Positions 1 to 9,118 of a stretch of 64,000 bases of DNA are shown here, in pieces (position 1 is the first letter of the stretch; the number at the start of each line of letters is the position of its first letter). The DNA lies in the NCBI RefSeq assembly GCF_001411555.2, contig NC_049902.1:9927985-9991984 (forward strand), given 5' to 3'. This stretch comes from Juglans regia (lineage: Eukaryota; Streptophyta; Magnoliopsida; Fagales; Juglandaceae). The position numbers and the translations under genes were made by a program. Below the pieces are notes generated by a model. It was not told the DNA's origin, searched no databases, and saw only the letters and a program-made list of their open reading frames with translations.

Positions 1-2
1 CT

Positions 3-3000
3 GTGTGGTGTTCAAAGGTTACCCTAGGTTGTCCTCTGGTTATTAGTGGAATGACTCTTAAGGCAAATTTGATAATGTTTAAATTACTTGAGTTTGACAT
101 TATTTTAAGAATGGATTGGTTATATCAGTATTTTGCCAGTATTAATTGTCATAGTCGGATAGTTAGTTTCCAACTACCTGGAGGGAAGTATTTAGAGTTT
201 GCAGGAAGTAAGATAAAGGCGAAACCTGTAGTTATATCTTCCATTCAAGCAAGTAGGGACTTAGTTAATGGGGCATATGCCTTCTTGGTTCAAGTAGTGT
301 CTGCACTTTCGGAGAAGAAATCTTTAACAGATATTTCGATTGTGAAAGAATTCTCTGATGTGTTTGTTGATGATTTGCCCGACTTGCCACTTGTTCGTGA
401 TTTGGAGTTCGCCATCGATCTAGAATCCGGTGCGACACCAGTTTATAAGGCCCTGTACCGAATGGCGCCAGCAGAGTTAAAAGAGCTGAAAAGTCAATTG
501 CAGGAACTGGTAGATAAGGGGTTTATCCAACCTAGTTATTCACCCTGGGGAGCACCAATGCTATTTGTTAAGAAGAAAGATGGTACCCTTAGAATGTGTA
601 TAGATTACCAAGAGCTTAATAAGGTAACCATCAAGAATAAGTACCCTCTATCTCGAATTGATGATTTATTCGATCAACTCCAGGGTGCAACAACTTTTTC
701 AAAGATTGACTTGAAGTCGGGATACTATCAGTTGAGGATAAAGGATCAGGATATACCTAAGACTGCCTTTAGGTCTAGGTATGGGCATTATGAGTTTAAA
801 GTGATGCCTTTTGGATTAGTCAATGCCCCTGCAGCATTTATGGATATGATGAATAAAGTATTCCGACCCTATTTAGATTCCTTTATGATAGTTTTTATTG
901 ATGATATATTGGTATATTCTCGAGAACCTGAAAACCACGACAGTCACCTTCATTTGGTTTTGGGTAAGTTGAGAGAACATCAGCTCTATGCAAATCTGAA
1001 CAAGTGTGAATTTTGGTTGGAGGAGATTAAATTTCTTGGTCATGTTATGTCCCGAGATGGAGTAGTAGTTGATCCAAGTAAAGTCGAAGCTGTTTTGGCA
1101 TGGCCACGTCCTTCAACGGTGCACGAAATTTGAAGTTTCTTGGGACTCGCCGGATATTATCGCAGGTTTGTGGAAGGCTTTGCTCAATTGTCTGGACCTC
1201 TCACTAGTCTTACTAGGAAAAATGTGGAGTTTGTTTGGTCCGACAAATGCGAGAAGAGTTTTCAAGAGTTGAAGAAAAGGTTAACTACAACACCTGTTTT
1301 GGCGCTTCCTGAACCACACAAGTTGTTTATGGTTTTTAGTGATGCTTCTAAATTTGGTTTGGAATGTGTTCTTATGCAGGAGGGAAGAGTTGTGGCGTAT
1401 GCATCTCGCCAATTGAAAGATCATGAGAAGAATTATCCCAGGCATGACTTGGAATTAGCAGCTGTGGTTTTCGCTCTCAAGATTTGGCAGTACTATTTAT
1501 ATGGGGAGACTTGTGAAATCTACACTGATCATAAGAGTCTTAAACATCTTTTCTCGCAAAAAAATCTTAATATGAGATAGAGGAGATTGTTAGAGTTAAT
1601 CAGTGATTATCTGTGTGAGATTAAGTACCACCCAGGAAAAGCAAATCAGGTTGCAAATGCGCTCAGTTGGAAGTCTTATTCGGTTGATGAGGCTGAGTCA
1701 CCAGAGTTGGACTCTCTTCTTTTTGGTATGAGGAGACTTCTTGTTGAAAGTTCACAGCAAGAAGGGATGTTGACTTCAATACATGATATCCGAGTTCTTA
1801 TTTTAAGGAATTAAAGACTCTGCAGGAAAATGACTCTAAGTTGTTAGATATTAGAGATAGAGTCAAGAAGTCGCAAGGACTTGCGCATTTCAGTCTAAGT
1901 AGAGATGGCATTCTTTTATTCCGAAATCGTAGGGTGATTCCTACAGATTCAGAATTTAAAGAAAGAATCTTGGCTAAGGCCCATACAGCCCCTTATTCAA
2001 ATCATCCTGGAAGTACAAAGAAGTACTGAGACTTGAAGAAAAGTTTTTGGTAGGAAGGAATGAAGAGAGTCATTGCTTTGTTTATTGCAAAATGTACAAC
2101 TTGTCAGCAGGTTAAAGCTGAGCATCAGAGGCCTGCTGGCTATCTTCAACCCCTCCTCATTCCCGAGTGGAAATGAGACGACATCGCAATGGACTTTGTA
2201 ATAGGACTACCAAGGATGCCTAGTGGGAAGAATTCAATCTAGGTAATTATTGATCGGTTGACCAAGAGTGCCCATTTCTTACCTATTTCTAACACTGATA
2301 CTTTGGGAAGTTTGACTCGGTTATATGTCAAGGAAATTGTGTGTATTCATGGAATACCCAAGAGTATAGTGTAAGCTAGGGACCCACAATTCACGTCTCA
2401 TTTCTAGAAGAGTTTGCAAATAGCTTTAGGCACTAAGTTGAAATTTAGCAGTGCTTATCATCGGCCAATCAGAACGCAATATTCAAACCCTTGAGGATAT
2501 GTTGCGGGCTTGTGTTTTGGATTTTAAGGGAAGTTGGGAAAATCATCTGTCACTTATAGAGTTTGCTTATAATAACAGTTTTCAAGCGACTATTCAAATG
2601 GCTCATTATGAAACTCTTTATGGGAGGAAGTGCATATCTCCCTTGTTTTGGGATGAAGTTGGTGAAGGGAACCTGCTTGGACCAAATATTGTTCAGGAGA
2701 TGAGGAATTAGGTTCAAATTATAAGAGACAATATGGCAACTACGCAGAGTCGTCAGAAAAGCAATTCGGACACGAGGAGAAGAGATCTATTATTTGAGAA
2801 AGGTGATCGGATATACCTCAAAGTTTCTCCAATGAAAGGAGTTAAGCGTTTTGGTAAGAAAGGGAAACTTAGCCCGAGGTATGTTGGCCCTTTTCAGATT
2901 CTAGAGAAGGTTGGACCTGTTGCTTACCATATTGTCTTTCCAGAATATTTTGGAGAGATTCATGATGTTTTCCACGTCTCATCATTGAAGAAGAGCTTTG

Positions 3001-3200
3001 GACAGCAAGAGCCATATTTCGTTGATCCAGGAAGCATTCAACTCTAGCCTAATCTCACGTATGAAGCTTTTCCAACTCAGATCTTGGACAAAAAGGAACA
3101 GCAATTGAGATCCAAGACGATACTTTTAGTTATGGTATCATGGGGGGATCCTTTAGCTCAGGATTTCTCGTGGGAGAGAGAAGTTCTACCCTTACTTGTT
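3..3200 (+). pseudogene. gypsy pol polyprotein remnant (protease end, RT, RNase H, integrase, chromodomain)
   Basis: Would copy element RNA into DNA and integrate it. Frame 3-1814 is continuous apart from in-frame stops at 1131 and 1578. It carries the end of the protease (FDIIL.MDWL at about residue 30), RT motifs [36 protein letters not shown] and FIDDIL (Asp pair at 900-905), then RNase H (SDAS, YTDHKSL). A shift follows near 1814. The integrase has a zinc finger (HTAPYSNH...CTTC), MDFVIGLP, ARDPQF and, after a small deletion near 2455, QSERNIQTLEDML with the catalytic Glu. 2733-3050 holds the C-terminal domain (KLSPRYVGPFQIL, HDVFHVSSLKK), and 3050-3200 a decayed chromodomain. Several stops in the integrase fall at conserved Trp positions. 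The RT centre looks intact, but the polyprotein cannot be made. Confidence 0.85.
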
Positions 3201-3305
3201 TGGGTAGTTTTGAATGTTTGTTTTTCTTTCTCAAGCTTGTGTTGAGCTTTGTAATGTATCTTGTTTTGTAATCAATCAAGAACTTGCCAAGACGAAATTT
3301 CTTTT

Positions 3306-3316
3306 AAGGGGGGAGG
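3306..3316 (+). other. polypurine tract of the gypsy element
   Basis: A run of purines (AAGGGGGGAGG) directly precedes TGTGAG, the expected LTR start at 3318. It would prime plus-strand DNA synthesis. Position and composition fit; function is inferred. Confidence 0.7.
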
Positions 3317-3317
3317 T

Positions 3318-5148
3318 TGTGAGATTCATAAATTCTTGTGTTTATAATTTGCTATATATTTTAGTTAATGTGTGTTATTTTATTTTATTTTTGTTATTTT
3401 ATTTTAATTTGGTGTATTTTTTATTTGGGCTTGGGAATTTTAGTGTTTTTATTTTTTATGGGCTGTGTGTGTATTCTCTGTGTGTGTGTTTTTAATTGGG
3501 CCATGTGTTTTAAATGGACCCAACCCGTGTGTATGACCCAGCCTGTGTTTTAATCCAACCCATGTGCAAGCAAAGCCCAGCCCATGCGTTTTTAACCCAG
3601 CCCCTCCCATTTTCAGAAACGGCGCCGTTTTGGACTGTTTCCTTAGGGATTTATCTTCTTCTTCCCTGTGCCGTGCAGCTCATCTTCTTCCTTCTTCTTA
3701 TTTCTTCCATCTTTTTCTTCTAGCTGCTGTCAAGCCGTTTTCTTCCGCCAATCTTAGCACGGCATCACATAAATTTTACTTTCCCTCACCACCAGCCACC
3801 ACCTCCTTTCCTCCACCTCATGGAGGCTTCGTGTCGTTCGGTGGAGGCTCCGAAGCCTTGCTCTCGAGCTACCGCTCTACGCAGCCACAAACTTCCACCT
3901 CCTTATTGCATGGGCAATTTGGTGTCGTTCGGCATGGAACTTCGAAGAGCTGCTGTCCAACCGCCGTGCCACACGACATCCCTTCACTTCTCCACGGCTT
4001 GTGCTGCTGTTTTTCTCTTCTTCTACCCGTGCGACACATCACGGTGAAGGTCAACAGAGCATCCCAAAGCCATCCACAGCCCTTTCAAACGAACTTCTCA
4101 GCCACCAGCCATAACACGGTGAAGTTCAACGATGTCGATTGCCCCTCCACGTCGTCGCCACCTGCACAGAAAGTGTTACTAAGCACTACATGCCACTCCA
4201 AGTCCTCTGATTTGCTCTCGTGCCGTGCCTTCTTGAACTTGATTCTGTCTGGCCACCAGTCTGTCACACCAGCTCTGTCACACGGTTTATGTTTGGTGAG
4301 TTACCTCGCACGGTCCCTCCCTTACTACATCTCCTCTGAAGCTTGTTTTTCTTCAAAGTTCTAGCCTTTGAGTTCTACCCACTTATTATATATAACTACC
4401 TAAATGTCCCTAAGATCACGTGAGAGCGCCAAGTTCTAACTTTCTACGCCTTTTTGCATTAATTACATCTTTTCCCTTTTGTTGGAAGTCATGACATTTG
4501 TTTTATTTTATATCAAGTGGGCCTTGGTCAGATATTGGGCCCGATTGTATTGGTTATAAAACACCTATAATATCTTATATGAGTTTGGGCTTGATTTTAA
4601 ATAGACTTGTAATCGAGGAAGAATTTTATTAAGTGAATATCGATAAAATTGGGAAGTGAATATATTTTAGAATTACGAGAATTTTAGATTTTTTAGGAAA
4701 AATAGGTTATTAGTATTTTAGGGTTAAAAACCAAATGCGTGTTTAATTAAAGATTTAAGTAAGTTATATGTCTATCTTATAGGTCATGATTGATTTCGTT
4801 TGGCACAGTTGTAGAAAATTTCAAAAAAGATAAAAAGTCCAGGTAAGCAGAATTTGTATGCTAGACTTTGCATATATAAAAAAAATGAATTGAGGTTGAT
4901 TTTGAACAATATGCATATTTTGTTATGAAAATAAATTTGAAACAACCTTAATTATTTGTTTTGCATTATTTATGAAAGATAAAAGAATTTTTGTCATGAC
5001 TAGTGTAGACATATAAAAAAAATGAATTGAGGTTGATTTTGAACAATATGCATATTTTATTATGAAAATAAATTTGAAACAACCTTAATTATTTGTTTTG
5101 CATTATTTTTGAAAGATAAAAGAATTTTTGTCATGACTAGTGTAGACA
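3318..5148 (+). repeat. 3' LTR of the gypsy element
   Basis: Starts TGTGAG after the polypurine tract and ends ...TAGACA before LINE coding sequence. A T-rich opening is followed by a C/T-rich part at about 3540-4360 (Ser/Pro-rich open frames with no recognisable domain) and then by AT-rich sequence. The two solo LTRs in this window, read on their own strand, have the same layout. The length of about 1.8 kb is plausible for this clade. The right end is uncertain by a few bases, since no second LTR copy is present to compare. Confidence 0.6.
4874..5147 (+). repeat. two-copy tandem duplication, period 137 bp, in the LTR
   Basis: Units 4874-5010 and 5011-5147 are nearly identical, both running from ATATAAAAAAAATGAATTGA to TGACTAGTGTAGAC. 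The copy number is exactly two, so this is a local duplication rather than a satellite. Confidence 0.9.
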
Positions 5149-6390
5149 TGAGCAACTTCAATCCGGTTTTGATAAGGAGTTAGAGTTGGAGTTGTTGGTT
5201 TCGAAAATAGAACTTAAATATTGGGAGCAAAATGAAGAAATTTGGTTAGCTCAAATTGCCAAGAATAAGTGGTTGGAGGAGGGTGATCAAAACTCAAAAT
5301 GTTTTCATGTTGTGGCTAATATGAGGAGGCAACGTTCTACTATAACATTAATGTCTTTGCCTGATGGCGTTGAACTTCGTTCACCGGAAGAGGTGCATCT
5401 TGGCACTATGAAGTATTTGGAGCATTTTCTCACTGGGGTGGGCGCAAATCAGACTTCGAATTTACTTTGTTAGTGAGTTTGGTAATTTCAGTGGATGAGA
5501 ATGAGGACATTTGTAGACTTTGAACGGAGGCGGAGGTGCATGACGCATTTGGAGTCAATTCCAAAAAACAGTAGTCTAGGTCCTGATGATTTGGATCGGC
5601 CTTTTTTCTTTCGTGTTGGGATATTGTGAAGGAGGATGTGGTGGAAGCTGCGTGAGATTTCGTTTTTTTTTTTTTTTTTGGGAATTCTCTGCCGAGGTAT
5701 TACTCTTCTTCTTTTATTTTTCTTTTTCTGAAAAAGCAGGAGCCGAAGAGTATTGATAAATTTCGTCCGATTAGTTTATGTTCGATGGCTTACGAGTTAC
5801 AAGATTTTTTCAAAGATCTTAGTGAAGAGATTGACGGCGTATCTCCCTCATATTGTTTCTCTCGAGTAGGGGGCTTTTATTCTAGGTATAGGTATTTTTG
5901 AGAATATTTCTTTAGTGCAAGAGATGGTTCATTTGATAAATAAGAAATATTATGGCGGTAATGTAATGATGAAAATTGATATGGCAAAAGCGTATGATAG
6001 AGTGGACTGGAATTTTTTACTTGATGTTTTGGCAGCTTATGGCTTTTCGAAAAAATTCTGTGAATTGGTGGAGATGTGCATCAAATCTCCATGGTTTTCA
6101 ATTATGATGAATGGGATGTGTAAGGTGTTTTTTCAACTGTCAAGGGGTTTTTGTCAAAGTGATCCAATGTTGCCTTATTTGTTTATTTTAATGGAGGAGA
6201 TTTTGTCCTGGTTGTTGCACAAAGGGTTTGAGGAAGTTGGGATTGGTAGATTTTCTCATCCCCGTGGTGCACATTTGATTTCTCATTTGTTGTATGCGGA
6301 TAATCTACTAGTTTTTTCGAATGGGAAAAGGCAAACTAGTAAAGGAATTTCCAAAGTTCTGGATGTGTATTCTAGTTGGTCGAAGCATAG
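5149..6390 (+). pseudogene. LINE (L1-like) ORF2 fragment, 'LINE E'
   Basis: Remnant of the LINE endonuclease/reverse transcriptase protein. It begins mid-ORF2 at the presumed LTR edge. 5186-5473 encodes the linker before RT (NKWLEEGDQNSKCFH). After frame breaks, 5745-5915 shows KIFSKILVKRL, and 5915-6390 shows KIDMAKAYDRVDW, SPWFSIMMNG and LLYADN. The last is the YADD catalytic box with its second Asp changed to Asn (6293-6304). A T run at 5660-5678 interrupts the region. Closely related to LINEs B, C and D. The endonuclease, zinc-finger and RNase H parts are absent. The upstream half may lie left of the window, displaced by the gypsy insertion. Confidence 0.85.
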
Positions 6391-6580
6391 AACTACACTT
6401 TGCATAACATCCAGGCAAGCCCCACCAGAAGCCGTTGACGTCGGAGGGCCCAAAGGTGCCGCCATGAGGCATAAACCCTAGAGGGCCAACTCGCAAAACT
6501 AGAAAACGGAAACTCCGAGAAAGACGGAGCATATCATAAAGAGTATACTTGGCTTGTTGGATGTTGTCAGGGGTAATATG

Positions 6581-6582
<2 letters not shown>
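6391..6582 (-). other. unrecognised coding-like GC-richer stretch, antisense
   Basis: Directly after the LINE similarity stops there is about 190 bp of higher-GC sequence, quite unlike its AT-rich surroundings. On the minus strand it stays open for about 60 codons and reads PDNIQQAKYTLYDMLRL, then GPLGFMPHGGTFGPSD and GFWWGLPGCYAK. I do not recognise the family. It could be a captured exon, a piece of another element, or chance. No start signal or splice sites can be assigned with confidence. Confidence 0.3.

Positions 6583-6610
<28 letters not shown>
6581..6610. repeat. TA microsatellite
   Basis: Mostly uninterrupted TA dinucleotides, with one AA break near 6586. Confidence 0.85.
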
Positions 6611-6612
<2 letters not shown>

Positions 6613-6877
6613 TTTTTTTATTTGGCCAAAATGAAGAGGACTCAAGAGTTTTTTGTTTTTTTTTTCCTTATTTTGACAACTACCACGAGATCAAGACGAT
6701 ATATAGATCATAGTGCATGTTACAGTTGGCGACGTAAAATATATAAAATCAAATCCTTTCACATTCTCATTTCGCCTCCTTCCAAAACTTCCATTATATA
6801 ATAATGATAATGATAATATATAATAGTAACGAAACATGTTATCTATATATATTCTTACGTGCTGATGTCATGTTAGT

Positions 6878-7332
6878 TGTAACGCCTCAATAGAAGGCGC
6901 AAACCACATGGCCTATATTATAAAAAGACTAGTCAATGATACAATTTGAACCTTATGGAAACTTTATAAAAAGCAAAAATTTCACATTCTCAAACAATGT
7001 AGGATTACATACACCACCTACGATTATCTTTATCATATGAGGTATCACAATTTTCCCTCTTTAAATTCTCAACGTTCTCGTCTGGCAATCCCTCGTAGGC
7101 TTGTAGGTGCAGTATGGCTCATGTAACACATTTCTGATTGGGATAGGCTCTGATACCATTTGTAATGTTTCAATGGAAGGCCCAAATCACATGGTTTATA
7201 CTCCAAAATAACTAGTCAATTATATAATTGGAGCCCAATTTAAACCTTATAAAGAGCAAAAATTTCTCATTTCTAAGTAATGTAAGATCTCATGCACCAC
7301 ATACACTTATCTTTATCATATGAGGTATCACA
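6878..7332 (-). mobile_element. TRIM: complete miniature LTR retrotransposon
   Basis: Two direct repeats of 172 bp each (6878-7049 and 7161-7332) flank only 111 bp. Read on the minus strand, each LTR starts TGTGATACC and ends GTTACA. The 5' LTR (7332-7161) is followed after two bases by TGGTATCAGAGCC, the standard primer site for initiator Met-tRNA. A purine-rich AAAGAGGGAAAAT precedes the 3' LTR (7049-6878). Flanking pentamers TTAGT (6873-6877) and TTAAT (7333-7337) look like a target duplication with one change. There is no coding capacity, so it would depend on another element's enzymes. The LTRs have diverged visibly, so it is old. Confidence 0.88.
7146..7158 (-). other. primer-binding site of the TRIM (initiator Met-tRNA)
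   Basis: Minus strand TGGTATCAGAGCC, two bases inside the 5' LTR boundary, matches the 3' end complement of plant initiator Met-tRNA used by many LTR elements. Confidence 0.85.
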
Positions 7333-8454
7333 TTAATTCTTGAGATTGCGAAAATTTTAAAATTTGAATTTTGAATTAAAAATAAAAAACTAAAAAGATG
7401 AGGCTGACATTCAATATGCATAATGTTGTGCATAAAGTTGTGTGCATGTAGTATTACTTAATAGTAATATTGGTTTTTTCTTTCTGCACGCATTATGTGT
7501 TATGCATAATGCATTAGTGAGGTAGACATGATCTACTAACATCATTTCACTTCCTCTTTGGGCACATTCAAAATTTAACGGTAATAATAATAGCAATAAT
7601 ATTGTAAAAAAAAATAGCAATAATGATTTTTTTTTACATGGTCATTTGGCCTCACACGAAAGTTACATTATATATAATGATAATAACAACAATAATAAGT
7701 TTTTTGCTTGCTATTATACATCGTGCATAGTGCATTGATGAGGTAGACATCCAATTATATGATCCTTTCACATGCTCGATCTTTTGGACTTGTTCGAAAA
7801 TTACATTATATATGATGATAATATTAATGTACTAATTGTTTCTCTTAATTTAACAAATATCATTTAAAATCTCGTGACAACATATTAAGAATGTACATAT
7901 ATAGAAAATTTTCAACATATATAATTATAAATATATCTATTAATATTATTTTAGAGTTTATTTTGAAATTTATGAGTTATTGGAAAGGAAAATGCTAAGT
8001 GTATTTAAGAAAATCTTACAAAAAATTTTATTCTCCTCATATCAGTTATTGATACTAACTGATACGAGTTAAAAATCATGAAATTTAAAATTTAAAATTT
8101 AAATTTAAAAAAAAAAATTAACAAAATGAGTCTCGTAAAAATAGAAATAAAAGACTATTCCCAGAGATCAGATAATGGAAAGTAGGTCAATATTTGAAGC
8201 AGAAAACGTTTAAAGCAGGTAAATGTTTAAAGCACCAAGCATTCGTTGTTCAGCGGTAGTGGTGGCCAATTTCTGCCTTAATGGAAAAGTTTGAATCAAT
8301 CCAACGTCACAAAAGCATTTTTAATTAATGCTTTGTTGGGGATATGGGCTTGCGGGCCTGGGCGCACAATCACCACAATCATCCCGTGCGCTGCCCTACA
8401 GCCCATCATGAGCGGTCCCCAAGGTGAAATGGGAAAATTATATTAATATTTAGT
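7333..8454. other. gene-free AT-rich stretch with one dispersed repeat
   Basis: No coding frame of note. A segment at about 7983-8150 resembles 60265-60425 (both contain GGAAAATG.TAA and ATCA.AAAATTTGAAAT-like runs), so it is a dispersed repeat. Shorter related strings around GCATTAGTGAGGTAGACAT occur near 7510 and 7730. A spacer near 8330-8420 is richer in GC, with no recognisable feature. Confidence 0.6.
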
Positions 8455-8640
8455 TATTAAACTCATCTCAATTCATCTCAACTTATCATTATAAATTTTT
8501 TAAATTTCAACACAAAATATAATAAACAATTCAACTTTTTCAAATTTTAAAATAATAATAATAATAATAAATAATATTCTAACAATATTTTATCATCTCA
8601 ACTTAACTCAACTCAATTTAGTTTAACATCCAAACACAGC
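8455..8640 (+). repeat. MITE-like dispersed repeat, copy 1
   Basis: Shares with 60425-60620, and in reverse with 62600-62775, a core of CTCATCTCAA, TTTTTTAAAT, ACAAAATATAATAAACAATT, an AATAATAATA run and TTTTATCATCTCAACTTAA. Three diverged copies in one window show a dispersed family. There is no coding capacity. A non-autonomous DNA transposon is likely, but I could not fix terminal inverted repeats or a target duplication. Confidence 0.7.
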
Positions 8641-8974
8641 CTGGTAACCCTTTTCAAACTCGAAACATTGCAAATTGGTTGTAGAGCATTTTAAAGATCC
8701 AAAAATCTGACTCCGATTTCAACTCGGGGCATCATTAGAGTTGGAGTTATGATAAAATGGCTTGAGTTGGAGTCAAAATCCAACTACATTTCAACTCAAT
8801 TCAGTTTAACATCCAAACACAGTCTAGTTGCCCTTTTCATATTCGAAACATTGCAAATTGGTTGTAGAGCATTTTAAAGATCCGAAAATCTGACTCCGAT
8901 TTCAACTCGGGGCATCATTAGAGTTGGAGTTATGATAAAATGGCTTGAGTTGGAGTCAAAATCCAACTACACTT
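8609..8974. repeat. two-copy tandem duplication, period 183 bp
   Basis: 8609-8791 and 8792-8974 are near-identical (GTTTAACATCCAAACACAG..., GCAAATTGGTTGTAGAGC..., TTGAGTTGGAGTCAAAATCC). The first unit overlaps the end of MITE copy 1, so the duplication came after the MITE insertion. Confidence 0.9.
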
Positions 8975-9118
8975 CAACTCCACTCCGATAAAACTAAAAT
9001 TCGACTTTGTTCCAACTTATTGGAACGAAGTCGGAGCTCAAATTCAAACTTCAACAAAAGTTGGAGTCGAAGTTGGATCTTCTGGATACTAACTCCTATT
9101 CAATCTGTGCTCAACCTT

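Larger units (their letters stand above)
1..5148 (+). mobile_element. Ty3/gypsy LTR retrotransposon, Tekay/Del-like chromovirus, 5' part outside window
   Basis: The order protease remnant, reverse transcriptase, RNase H, integrase, chromodomain-like tail, polypurine tract and LTR is that of a gypsy chromovirus. The integrase C-terminus and the ending with IQL and LTYE-like motifs resemble the Tekay/Del clade. The 5' LTR, primer site and gag must lie left of base 1. The element is dead, with many in-frame stops and frameshifts. Its right edge at about 5148 (TG...CA rule) is inferred, because LINE coding sequence starts abruptly there; the target duplication cannot be tested with one end missing. 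Confidence 0.85.

Noticed and set aside
3564..4364. 266-codon open frame
   Set aside because: Low-complexity Ser/Pro/His-rich sequence in the C/T-rich part of an LTR, with no domain.
7146..7158. Met-tRNA-like sequences here, at 30604 and at 63898 as tRNA genes
   Set aside because: Only the 11-13 bases of the primer-binding site are present in each; there is no cloverleaf.
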